Source of the DNA: an uncultured Selenomonadaceae bacterium
GTDB lineage: Bacteria; Bacillota; Negativicutes; Selenomonadales; Selenomonadaceae
Direction: 5' to 3'
DNA length: 47,500 bases
Assembly (NCBI GenBank): GCA_905234365.1
Contig: CAJOHI010000010.1
Location: forward strand, 1-47,500
Shown here one piece after another: positions 26,726-35,133 of this stretch (its first letter is position 1; each line of letters begins with the position of its first letter). Both the position numbers and the translations under genes were made by a program. A model generated the notes under the pieces. The model saw only the letters and a program-made list of their open reading frames with translations, was not told the origin of the DNA and did no database searches.

Positions 26726-28081
26726 ATGATAAATGGAAAACCTCATATTGTAGTTGTTGGCGGCGGATTCGGCGGAATCAAAATCTGCAAACTTTTTGCA
26801 AAGGAGAATGTTGAAGTTACTTTAGTTGATCGTCATAATTTTCATCTTTTCCAACCACTGCTCTATCAAGTTTCAACTTCAGTTTTGTCAACAGATGAAA
26901 TTGCCTACCCGACGCGCAGTTTTTTCCGCGAAAATAAAAATGTCAACTTTTTCATGGCAAAGGCAAGAGGCGTAGACCAGGCAAATAATGTTTTGCTTAC
27001 AAATCATGGAAAAATTCCTTATGATTATCTTGTGCTTGCCGCCGGTGCAACAACCAATTTTTTCGGCATGAAAGAAGTTGAAGATCATGCTTACGGAATG
27101 AAGACAATTCAAGAGGCACTTGCTATTCGTAACCATGTACTGCATGAATTTGAGCGTGCTGACAAACCTTATAGAACTGATGCTGAACGTAAAGAAAAAT
27201 TAACTTTTGTAATAGTCGGCGGCGGTCCTACAGGTGTTGAAGAAGCTGGCGCTATTGCAGAATTAAGAGACATTATGAAAAAAGAGTTTCACCACTTAGA
27301 CTTCAATAATGTAAGTATTAAGCTGATTGAAGCTACTGCTCATGTTTTGCCGATGATGAGCCAAGATTTGCAAGATGAGACTGTCAGAGTACTTCGCAGC
27401 AAAGGCGTTGAAGTTATGCTGGAAACGCAAGTTGTTGGCTATGATGGCAAGATTCTCAAACTTAAGAGTGGCGTTGAAATTCCAACGAGTACAGTAATTT
27501 GGGCAGCCGGTGTCAAAGCCGTTGAATTTATCAAAGATTGTGGCGGCGAATGTGCACGTGACGGTAGAATTTGGATTGATGAAGATTTAATGGTTAAAGG
27601 CGCTGTCAATAAAAATGTCTTCGCGATTGGTGACTGCGCTGCGTTCATGCACGGTGACATGAAACGTCCACTGCCTACAGTTGCGCCGGTTGCAACTCAA
27701 CAAGCTAAAGTTTGCTACGAAAATATTATGAAACTCATTAAAGGTGATAATAATCTTAATAAGTTTAAGTATAAGGATCTTGGCGCAATGGCGACAATCG
27801 GACGCGGTAAAGCAGTTGTTAATTCTCCGAAAATGACAGGATTTATGGCTTGGTGTGCTTGGATGCTCGTCCATTTGATTCGACTTGCCGGCGCTCATGC
27901 CAACTTTACCGTTGCCATTAAATGGGGATGGAATTTACTCAGCGGTATTCGTCTTGGTCGTATCATTACAAACATTAAACTTGACAGCGGCAAATTGACA
28001 TTGACAAAAGTTGAAGAAGATCATTCCAATGAGTCAAATTTCAATGAAGGTAAAATGATTGTCCTTGATAAGGAGGATTAA
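26726..28081 (+). CDS. ndh: Type II NADH dehydrogenase (NDH-2)
   Basis: 451 residues of the two-dinucleotide-binding-domain flavoprotein family. The FAD motif VVVGGGFGGIK is at residues 9-19, the NAD(P)H motif VIVGGGPTGVEEAGAIAEL is near residue 160, and FAIGDCAAF is the second FAD segment. LFQPLLYQVSTSVLS and PVATQQAKVCYENI are conserved in NDH-2. The C-terminus has a hydrophobic, amphipathic section (MAWCAWMLVHLIRLAGAHAN) for membrane attachment. It passes electrons from NADH to menaquinone without pumping protons. The ribosome site GGAGG is followed by an ATG at 26721 that gives only ATG-TTA-TGA; the real start ATG 26726 overlaps it. Confidence 0.9.
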   Translation: MINGKPHIVVVGGGFGGIKICKLFAKENVEVTLVDRHNFHLFQPLLYQVSTSVLSTDEIAYPTRSFFRENKNVNFFMAKARGVDQANNVLLTNHGKIPYDYLVLAAGATTNFFGMKEVEDHAYGMKTIQEALAIRNHVLHEFERADKPYRTDAERKEKLTFVIVGGGPTGVEEAGAIAELRDIMKKEFHHLDFNNVSIKLIEATAHVLPMMSQDLQDETVRVLRSKGVEVMLETQVVGYDGKILKLKSGVEIPTSTVIWAAGVKAVEFIKDCGGECARDGRIWIDEDLMVKGAVNKNVFAIGDCAAFMHGDMKRPLPTVAPVATQQAKVCYENIMKLIKGDNNLNKFKYKDLGAMATIGRGKAVVNSPKMTGFMAWCAWMLVHLIRLAGAHANFTVAIKWGWNLLSGIRLGRIITNIKLDSGKLTLTKVEEDHSNESNFNEGKMIVLDKED

Positions 28082-28085
28082 TTTA

Positions 28086-28764
28086 ATGAGGCTTCTGGTT
28101 GATGATATTTAAGTTGATAAGATTTATAGTTCTTATGAATTTTATCCGATTGACGGCGTAACTGCAACGCCTTCAAGTATTGCAAAGGTTGATGGAAATC
28201 CGTTTGACATATTTCGCAGTATCCGTGAAATCATTCCTGATGAAGAATGAAATTTTTGTTCCGACATTATCTCAAAAAGCCGATGATATTATTGATGAAG
28301 CGATTCACATTGTAAAAATTCTCGGCATTGAGACGACTTGCATTAAAATTCCGGCTATTCCTGAAGGTTTCAAGGCAATGGAAATGTTAAATGATGCAAC
28401 GGAAATTCATTTCAGTGCTACGGAAATTTATATGCCAATACAGGCAATTATTGCAGCACAATGCGGCGCTATGTATATTTCACTTTATATAAATCAGATT
28501 GACAAGATGGGTTTTAACGGTGTTGAGCTTGCTAAACAAATACAGGAAATTTTAGACAGACATAACATGGAAACTGAAGTTATTTGCGAAGATTTTAAAA
28601 ATGTCCAGCAGGTTGTTGATGTTTATAAGTTTGGCATTGAAACTATTTCGGCGACTCCTGCAATTTTAAAGACTTTTATTGAGAGTGAAAGCATTAATCC
28701 TGTATTTAAAAATTTAATCGGTGAATTTACTGGTAACGGCAAAACAATGTTAAACTTTGAATAA
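28086..28764 (+). pseudogene. Broken transaldolase-like (fructose-6-phosphate aldolase family) gene
   Basis: Reading from ATG 28086, five bases after the ndh stop, gives MRLLVDDI, a TAA at 28110-28112, then VDKIYSSYEFYPIDGVTATP, SSIAK and DIFRSIREIIPDEE up to a TGA at about 28246. This is the N-terminal third of a TalC/FSA-type enzyme (IDGVTTNPS motif). The rest continues in another frame: IETTCIKIPAIPEGFKAMEM holds the Schiff-base lysine (KIP), and IYMPIQAIIAAQCGAMYIS is the next conserved block. So the gene has one stop substitution and one frameshift. A shorter protein from an internal start is possible but would lack the first barrel strands. Confidence 0.8.
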
Positions 28765-28901
28765 GTTTTGTATATATAAGAACATAAATCAAACGGCATT
28801 TTTATGGTGTAAATGTAGTTACGCATTTGCACTTATTTTTTTAATATAATGTAACAATAAGTCTAAATGCTTTTTGATATTAATAGCTAAACGCTGAATT
28901 A

Positions 28902-28933
28902 TAAAAAAAATTGCCTGGCTGAATTTTCCAGGC
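28902..28933 (-). terminator. Intrinsic terminator of the P1B-ATPase cassette
   Basis: On the minus strand GCCTGG (28933-28928), a 9-base loop, CCAGGC (28918-28913), then AATTTTTTTT. Confidence 0.88.
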
Positions 28934-28961
28934 GTTTAAACAAAAATTATGATTACTTATT

Positions 28962-30947
28962 CTAAATTTTTTTGCGAGCCATTGCCTGCACAAAATTTTT
29001 ATCACGTTCAGGACGCAAAATTCGGCAACTATTTAAAACGACAGCTAACGTTGCGGTGTTATGAATTACTGCTGCCCAAAGTGGACTAATTTTGCCGATT
29101 GCACCAAGTATCATTGCTGAGGAATTAACCAAAATTGTTGCCGTGAAATTCTGTTGAACTAAATCCATTGTACGGCGTCCAAGTCGCAGCGCCTCAACTA
29201 ATTTTGCCGGTTCTTCGGCATGAATTGTAACTGCCGAAGATTCTGCCGCAATGTCCGTCTGTCTGCCGCCAAGAGTTATTCCGACATCAGAGAAAGCAAG
29301 CGCAGGTGCATCATTAATTCCGTCACCAACCATCATCACTGTTCCGTATTGTTTGAGCTTGTTTATATATCTAGCCTTATCTTCCGGCAAAATTTCAGCA
29401 AAATAGGCGTCTAAATCCATTGACTGAGCAACCTTTTCTGCTACGGCTTTTGAATCTCCGGTCAACATTACAATTTCGTCAACACCTAAGCGACGCATTT
29501 GGTTTAAGGCTTTTTTCATTTGAGGTCTTATAGGGTCTTCAATGCCGATGATTCCAATAAGTTTACTGTTACGCGCAACATAAAGCAAATTGCGACTCTC
29601 AATATTTGGCTCTGAATTGTCCAAAATATTTGAAATGCTTGCAGCATCAACTCCATTTTCCAGCATAAATTTTTTACTGCCAACTAAAACATTGCCGCCT
29701 TTAAACTTGTCAAAATCAGGAACAACTGCCGTCATGCCGCGTGCTACAACAGTTTCAGATTTTATATGCTGCGGTACTGTCCAATTATTTTTGTCAACAA
29801 AATTTTGAATTGCAACGGCAAGAGGATGAACGGAATGTTGTTCAGCAGAAGCGGCAAGTAGAATGACTTCTTCGCCGTCGACATTTTGGGCAGTTTTAAT
29901 AAAGGCGATTTGTGGAACACCCATAGTCAGCGTACCGGTCTTATCGAGTACAACCGTATCAGTATTTGCCAGCGCCTCAATATAATTACCGCCTTTAACT
30001 AAAATTCCACGTTTAGCCGCAGCGCCGATTGCCGCAGAAATAGCTGTTGCCGTTGAGAGTTTCAAACCGCAAGAAAAGTCAATGAACAATAAATTCAATA
30101 CGCGCTGCCAATCACGAGTTGCACCGTAAACAATCGCCGCACCAATAAACGATACCGGCACTAAGAAATTAGCCATTTGATCTGCAAAATTTTGAATTGG
30201 AGCTTTTCTTGTCTGCGCTTCTTCAACTAAATGTACAATGTTTGCAAGTGAAGTATCTTTACCGACCTTTTCGACTTTGATTAAAACTTCGCCTGCCTCA
30301 ACGACAGAACCGGCATAAACTTGAGCGCCTTCCGATTTCATTGCAGGACGCGATTCACCGGTAATTGACGCTTGATTTACCGCCGCTGTACCTTCAATAA
30401 CTTTGCCGTCAACAACGATTTTTTCACCGGTATGCGCTGCGATTATGTCACCTGTTTTGACTTCCTCAACGGGAATTTTTCTTTCGACTTCGCCTTCAAC
30501 TTTCCAAACAAAGCGTTGATCGAGTGAAAGTAAGCCTGATATATGAGTTCTTGCCTTTTCAGCAGCATAACTCGTCAACATTTCAGCACCATTTGACAAT
30601 GCAAGCAGCGTTAAACTTGACTCTGGCTTACCAGCTAAAACTGAAGCAATGACTGCCGTTGCCGTCAAAGTGTCCGCATTAGGTCGCTTGTCTTTAAAAA
30701 GGCACTCAACGCCACTTTTAATAAAATCGCGAGCAATTCCAATTACTAATGCCGTACGAACTATTTTTAGACCTGTAAAAGCCGCCGGCGATACATGTTC
30801 TAAAATCTTCATTGCGGCAAATCCGGCGATTGAGATTATTGCATCACGCTTGTATTTTTTGAGATTGTCAGTCAAGTTGTCATGTTTTAAATTGTGCTGA
30901 ATCATTCGCCTACGAATTGCTGTTAATGTACTTTGTCTAATCCTCAC
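28962..30947 (-). CDS. Heavy-metal P1B-type ATPase with an SCG metal-site motif
   Basis: About 661 residues from a GTG at 30947, which overlaps the stop of the upstream gene (GTGA) and has GAGAGG about 10 bases ahead; the longer frame to 30998 has no ribosome site. The core is complete: actuator TGES (~195), phosphorylation DKTGTLT (~335), TGD, and GDGINDAPAL (~558). The transmembrane metal motif is FSCGLKLSTATA instead of the usual CPC or SPC. No separate HMA domain is fused; an HMA_2-like protein is encoded two genes upstream, suggesting the metal-binding function is in a partner protein. Substrate unknown: Mn/Fe-type or other divalent export are possibilities. Confidence 0.88.
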   Translation of the reverse strand: MRIRQSTLTAIRRRMIQHNLKHDNLTDNLKKYKRDAIISIAGFAAMKILEHVSPAAFTGLKIVRTALVIGIARDFIKSGVECLFKDKRPNADTLTATAVIASVLAGKPESSLTLLALSNGAEMLTSYAAEKARTHISGLLSLDQRFVWKVEGEVERKIPVEEVKTGDIIAAHTGEKIVVDGKVIEGTAAVNQASITGESRPAMKSEGAQVYAGSVVEAGEVLIKVEKVGKDTSLANIVHLVEEAQTRKAPIQNFADQMANFLVPVSFIGAAIVYGATRDWQRVLNLLFIDFSCGLKLSTATAISAAIGAAAKRGILVKGGNYIEALANTDTVVLDKTGTLTMGVPQIAFIKTAQNVDGEEVILLAASAEQHSVHPLAVAIQNFVDKNNWTVPQHIKSETVVARGMTAVVPDFDKFKGGNVLVGSKKFMLENGVDAASISNILDNSEPNIESRNLLYVARNSKLIGIIGIEDPIRPQMKKALNQMRRLGVDEIVMLTGDSKAVAEKVAQSMDLDAYFAEILPEDKARYINKLKQYGTVMMVGDGINDAPALAFSDVGITLGGRQTDIAAESSAVTIHAEEPAKLVEALRLGRRTMDLVQQNFTATILVNSSAMILGAIGKISPLWAAVIHNTATLAVVLNSCRILRPERDKNFVQAMARKKI

Positions 30948-31510
30948 ATGAATCGCCAGCCTCTCAAAATTGACGTTGCCCACCAAATTAATTGCCATGC
31001 GTTCGGATATTGTTTTTCAAGGATTATCCTTCTAATTCCGCGAATGATAAAAAAAATCGCCATTGACATATTTAAGTCAAGTAAACCGCCGGTTTTTTGC
31101 TTAATCCAATCGTTGAAATCTTTAATACTGCCTCTGACACTGTTTAAAAGAATACCAGAAGCGTCGTCTTTAAATTCGTAGTTAAAGCCTTTGTCAAAAG
31201 CAATTTCTTCAGCCGTCGTAAAATTATTTCTTTGTCCTCTGCTACCGCGACGTTGTCCTGAAAAATTTTTGTTGTCGTTTGAGTCAGATAAAGCCGAAAC
31301 TAGAGTATCTGTAAAATTATTTATATTTGATGCGGCAAAATTTTTTTGAGATTCAGCGATTTGTCTTGCCTTCATTCGTTTGAATGCCGCCAACTTTGCC
31401 GATTGTAACCTTTGTTCTGCCGGTGACATTGGCACGCGAACTTTTGAAGCTTTTCCTGCGCCGACGATTTTCTGACCAAGTGCTACACCTGCCATGAATC
31501 CTGTTACCAT
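30944..31510 (-). CDS. Small membrane protein of the P1B-ATPase cassette
   Basis: 188 residues from ATG 31510, chosen because TTGGAG lies 8 bases upstream; ATG 31528 has no site. An N-terminal glycine-rich hydrophobic segment (MVTGFMAGVALGQKIVGAG) is followed by a basic, low-complexity region (RQIAES..., GQRRGSRGQRNN) and a C-terminal hydrophobic segment (MSMAIFFIIRGIRRIILE) with a tryptophan-rich tail. Its stop overlaps the ATPase GTG start by 4 bases, so the two are translationally coupled. I do not recognise the family; its place suggests an accessory subunit of the metal pump. Confidence 0.7.
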   Translation of the reverse strand: MVTGFMAGVALGQKIVGAGKASKVRVPMSPAEQRLQSAKLAAFKRMKARQIAESQKNFAASNINNFTDTLVSALSDSNDNKNFSGQRRGSRGQRNNFTTAEEIAFDKGFNYEFKDDASGILLNSVRGSIKDFNDWIKQKTGGLLDLNMSMAIFFIIRGIRRIILEKQYPNAWQLIWWATSILRGWRFM

Positions 31511-31551
31511 TAACATCACTCCAATCATTAAAATTATTAAACTTAAAAAAG

Positions 31552-31824
31552 TTACTTCTTCTTGACGTGAGAGGCAATATATTTTTCAGCCTTGAGCAAA
31601 TCTAAATTTTGACGTAATTTTTCCGGTAAATAAGTTATCAAAATTGAACCTGTAATTGTGCTCGTCTCAACGCCGTCAATTTCAGTAAATGCGCCAAGTT
31701 GATTTTTAATCTCCTGCTCAAGTTTGACATTGCCAATCAATTTTTTGCTGCGAAGCCTTATTCTACCCGGAATATAGGAAGCAACCTCAACCGATCTTAA
31801 AAGCAATTCTAATTTTATGTTCAA
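31552..31824 (-). CDS. HMA_2-like small metal-handling protein
   Basis: 90 residues. SYIPGRIRLRSKKLIGN is the typical start of the HMA-like domains found in P1B-ATPase clusters (PGRIRLR), followed by a beta-alpha-beta pattern ending TSTITGSILITYLP (TGSVLIxYDP in relatives). The CxxC of classical HMA domains is missing. It starts with a TTG after AAGGTGAT and lies 41 bases before the membrane protein gene. Likely acts with the ATPase as a detached N-terminal domain. Confidence 0.7.
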   Translation of the reverse strand: MNIKLELLLRSVEVASYIPGRIRLRSKKLIGNVKLEQEIKNQLGAFTEIDGVETSTITGSILITYLPEKLRQNLDLLKAEKYIASHVKKK

Positions 31825-31845
31825 ACTTTAATCACCTTCAAAAAT

Positions 31846-31910
31846 AATGCGTAATTCGTAATGCGTAAATCATCATTTAACTATTCTTTACACATTATTA
31901 ATTACGCATT
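31846..31910. repeat. Inverted repeat of the AATGCGTAATT type inside the cassette
   Basis: AATGCGTAATT (31846-31856) is exactly complementary to AATTACGCATT (31900-31910). A direct partial copy, GTAATGCGTAA, lies at 31858-31867. The element fills most of the gap between two genes of the cassette. The same core occurs at 12926-12964. Confidence 0.65.
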
Positions 31911-31931
31911 TAGCACTACACGGTATGCTTT

Positions 31932-32129
31932 TTATTTATTTTCTTTAGCTTGCTGTGCTGCAATGAGGTCTTCGAGTTCTTCTTTTTGACGCTGTAACTC
32001 TGCAAGTGGAATATCCGGCGTTGCAAGCATAGCCATTTGTTCGTCACGTTCTTTAAAGAATTTATAACCAAAAATACCTGCTACTGCGCCGACCGCCAAG
32101 CCAATCCAAAAATCAGTTTTTGAAAACAT
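31932..32129 (-). CDS. Small single-pass membrane protein (YtxH-like)
   Basis: 65 residues: one glycine-rich membrane segment (FWIGLAVGAVAGIFGYKFF) then a charged helix (LAELQRQKEELEDLIAAQQA). This layout is typical of YtxH-like or ATPase-associated small proteins. It begins the P1B-ATPase cassette. It has a GAGAGG-type ribosome site upstream. Confidence 0.65.
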   Translation of the reverse strand: MFSKTDFWIGLAVGAVAGIFGYKFFKERDEQMAMLATPDIPLAELQRQKEELEDLIAAQQAKENK

Positions 32130-32222
32130 AAATAATCAACCTCTCTTGAAAATGATTTTTATCATCAATTATGGATTTTAACAAAATATTTTTTAGTTGT
32201 CAAGATTTTTTGAGCTGCCATT

Positions 32223-33695
32223 TTACTTTAGATAAATTATCTCGTCTGCAAAGTCCATTACTTTTTGCCTGTGAGTTGCAATTATTATGGTGCGGTTAAA
32301 CCTATAAGCGTTGAGAAGTTGCAATATCAGCGCTTCTGTCTTTGAATCCAGAGACGCAGTTGGTTCATCTAGCAGAATCGTTGCCTTATTGTCCAGAATA
32401 ATACGCGCCAATCCAAGACGCTGCAACTGTCCTGTACTCATTGCTGTAACTTTTTCATCAAGTTTGAAATTTAATTCTACTGCTTTTAAAACTTCATTAA
32501 GTTTATCATCATCAGCCGACTGGAATAATGTCAAGTTGTCTCTGATTGTGGCTTTGAACAAATGCGGTCGTTGAGGCATATAAGAGACGGCAAAATTTGT
32601 AACGGTGCCTGTTGTCGGCTCATATAAATTTGCAAGCAATTTTAAAATTGTCGATTTTCCAGCGCCACTATCACCTGTTAAAGCAGTTACGGTGCTATTT
32701 TTGAATGTCAAGTTGACGTTTTTGAGTGTTGGAGTAAATTTGTTAGGATATGTAAAAGACACGTTGATTAATTTTAAATCGTCACATTCTGAAGGACTTT
32801 TCAGCGTTATTGCCGATTTTGTATTTTTAATCAGTTTATGTGCTTCCTTAGCCTTAATTGCGGCATGAAATGACGATCCAATTTGTCGAATTGGCGAATA
32901 AAATTCCGGTGCCAAAATGAGCAGCAATAGTGCCGTGTCAAAGGATATTTTATCGTCAATGAGCCGCAATCCAACTGTCACTGCAATCAGCGCGATTGAA
33001 AGAGTGGTTATTAATTCCAGTGCAAAAGCAGAAATAAAAACAAGTCTAAGTACATCAAGTGTCGCTTCTGCTGAATTTTCAGAAGCTGATTTTAATTTTG
33101 CAAGTGCCGCCTTACTTTGTTTGAAGATTTTAAGCGTCGTTACAGCGCTTAACAGTTCCTTAAAATCTCCGTTGAGTTTTGCAAGCGCCGTCCATGCTCG
33201 CTGATTTTTGTCGCTAACTGCCTGTCCAATTAAGTAGAGCAGGAAAGGTGCTATCGGCAACGTCAACAGAAATATCAGCGTCGTCATTGGGTCGATTATA
33301 GTCGTGACAATCAATATCATCGGCAGCAAAATTACTATTGTAAGCAGATTTGGCAGCACTTTTACAATAAACTCGTCAATGCTTTCAACCGTATCAAATA
33401 TTAATGTCAATAATTCGCCGCTGTCCGCTGTTGAAATTCCGCTGAAAAATGCTTTATGCAGTCTCGTCCGCAATGTCTCCTGCATTTTTAATGACAATTC
33501 GCTGAATCTTTTTGCTCTACGATTTTCGATTATTATTCTCAAGAACATCATGAGCAACAGCATTAAAATTATTGTATCTTGTACATTGAGAATTACGCAT
33601 TGCAATAACACGGCGATTGTAATGATAAGTAGTCCGCGCAGTAATTCTAATCGCAGCGGAAGCATTTTTTTTAACTTTAAATTAAGTCGTAACAA
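32223..33695 (-). CDS. cydD: CydD-like ABC exporter (permease fused to ATPase)
   Basis: 490 residues, somewhat shorter at the N-terminus than typical CydD (~550). Around five membrane helices are followed by LAPEFYSPIRQIGSSFHAA, the CydD hallmark. The ATPase part has Walker A GDSGAGKSTILK, signature STGQLQRLGLAR and Walker B ATILLDEPTASLD, with H-loop ATHR. CydDC exports cysteine/glutathione for cytochrome bd assembly. CydC and cydAB are absent here, so this copy may act as a homodimer or have another partner. The TTG start at 33695 has AAGGAT ahead of it. It lies 13 bases after the FtsW-family gene on the same strand. Confidence 0.82.
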   Translation of the reverse strand: MLRLNLKLKKMLPLRLELLRGLLIITIAVLLQCVILNVQDTIILMLLLMMFLRIIIENRRAKRFSELSLKMQETLRTRLHKAFFSGISTADSGELLTLIFDTVESIDEFIVKVLPNLLTIVILLPMILIVTTIIDPMTTLIFLLTLPIAPFLLYLIGQAVSDKNQRAWTALAKLNGDFKELLSAVTTLKIFKQSKAALAKLKSASENSAEATLDVLRLVFISAFALELITTLSIALIAVTVGLRLIDDKISFDTALLLLILAPEFYSPIRQIGSSFHAAIKAKEAHKLIKNTKSAITLKSPSECDDLKLINVSFTYPNKFTPTLKNVNLTFKNSTVTALTGDSGAGKSTILKLLANLYEPTTGTVTNFAVSYMPQRPHLFKATIRDNLTLFQSADDDKLNEVLKAVELNFKLDEKVTAMSTGQLQRLGLARIILDNKATILLDEPTASLDSKTEALILQLLNAYRFNRTIIIATHRQKVMDFADEIIYLK

Positions 33696-33708
33696 GTTGA
33701 AATCCTTA

Positions 33709-34944
33709 TTAATTTTTTGACGGATAATGTGATTCTAAGGAAAATTCACTTGGTGGCGGTGGTTGTTCACCTGCAAGAATTTTCTTTTTTATTTCTGCTT
33801 CGCCTTGTCTGCCAATATTAACCAATATTCCAACAGCCGCCATTGTCACGATTAACGAGGTGCCGCCATAGCTGATGAAAGGCAGCGGAACGCCGACAAC
33901 CGGAAACATACCGCCGACCATTAAAAGATTGGCTATAGCTTGACCGACAATCAGCAGCATTATTCCCATTGAAAGAACTTGTCCGTAAGTATCTTTAGCT
34001 TTATTGGCGACTCTGGCACTGTAAATTGCTAAGGCAGCAAAGAGCAAAAATACAAATATAGCGCCTAAAAATCCATTTTCTTGGCAGAATATAGCGAAAG
34101 CAAAATCCGTATGAGCTTCCGGAAGATAATCATATTTACTTACGCCGACGCCTAATCCCATACCGGTGAGTTCGCCGCTGCCGATAGCCGAAAGAGATTG
34201 CACAGTTTGATAGCCCATGTTCTGAGCGTCACTCCAAGGATCGAAAGTGACTTTAAGTCGCTCAATTCTATAAGGCTGCCTAAGAATCATACCAATAGCA
34301 CCGGCAACAACAATACCAATCATGGTGTACAGTTTACGTTTTTCTAATCCGACGACGATCAGCATAAATATAGGTACGCCGAGAATTATACAGGCAGTAC
34401 CCATATCCGGTTCCTGTTCGGTTAATGCGAACATAAGGAAGATGATACCCATTTGCGGAGTTATAATATCGAGCATGCGCTGTTTTTGAATTTGTACAGC
34501 AAGATAAGCTGAAATTAGCATAATTGAGACAAGTTTAGCCATTTCAGCAGGTTGAAACTGCGTTACACCAAGAGGAAGCCAGCGTTTAGCACCATTTACA
34601 GAAGGTCCGATAATTAAAACCAAAATTAAACATATGACAGTAAATGCAAGAACTAATGGAATATATTTGCGCCAAACGTGATAATCAAAACGGAAACAGA
34701 AACCGAAAGCAACAAAGCCTATTATGATGTTGATGATATGACGCTTCAGAAAAAAATAAGGTGTATCGAAATCTGCTTCAGCGATGATGAAACTTGAACT
34801 GAAGACGTTAATTGTGCCGAGAATCAGCAACACGAACATAATACCGATAATAGCTTCCATATCGTTATTCCAGAATTTCTTTTTTTCTTGATTTGCAAGG
34901 TGTTCGTTTGATTTTAAACGAGATTTTTTATTATTACTTGGCAA
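33709..34944 (-). CDS. ftsW: SEDS peptidoglycan polymerase, FtsW/RodA/SpoVE family
   Basis: 411 residues with about ten membrane helices. Family segments are GAKRWLPLGVTQFQPAEMAK, LTEQEPDMGTACI (with the catalytic Asp), DPWSDAQNMGYQTVQS, EAHTDFAFAIFCQENG and the C-terminal PLPFISYGGTSL. It polymerises lipid II together with a class B PBP. FISYGGTSL and a basic cytoplasmic N-tail favour FtsW over RodA, but neighbours give no help because no division or mur genes are adjacent. The TTG start at 34944 has GAGGTGAT upstream. The C-tail is proline-rich (EQPPPPSEF). Confidence 0.85.
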   Translation of the reverse strand: MPSNNKKSRLKSNEHLANQEKKKFWNNDMEAIIGIMFVLLILGTINVFSSSFIIAEADFDTPYFFLKRHIINIIIGFVAFGFCFRFDYHVWRKYIPLVLAFTVICLILVLIIGPSVNGAKRWLPLGVTQFQPAEMAKLVSIMLISAYLAVQIQKQRMLDIITPQMGIIFLMFALTEQEPDMGTACIILGVPIFMLIVVGLEKRKLYTMIGIVVAGAIGMILRQPYRIERLKVTFDPWSDAQNMGYQTVQSLSAIGSGELTGMGLGVGVSKYDYLPEAHTDFAFAIFCQENGFLGAIFVFLLFAALAIYSARVANKAKDTYGQVLSMGIMLLIVGQAIANLLMVGGMFPVVGVPLPFISYGGTSLIVTMAAVGILVNIGRQGEAEIKKKILAGEQPPPPSEFSLESHYPSKN

Positions 34945-35057
34945 AGTGTTATCACCTCAAATGCTTAAACATTTATTTTTTAACATTCTACCATTTATAT
35001 TTATTTATGTAAAGAATTTAGAACTTGTAAACATATAATTAAGTGATAATTTTTATT

Positions 35058-35097
35058 CAAAAAAATAGATTGGTTACAAAAACAAATTTAACCAATC
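35058..35097 (-). terminator. Intrinsic terminator of the flavodoxin-like gene
   Basis: GATTGGTTA (35068-35076) pairs perfectly with TAACCAATC (35089-35097). On the minus strand the hairpin is followed by TATTTTTTTG. Confidence 0.82.
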
Positions 35098-35133
35098 TTT
35101 TAACAAGGCAGTATTAATTTTTTTGCGAATTAT

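Noticed and set aside
28110-28112. In-frame stop in the transaldolase-like gene as possible recoding
   Set aside because: The codon is TAA, not the TGA used for selenocysteine, and a second frameshift follows; decay or sequence error is simpler.
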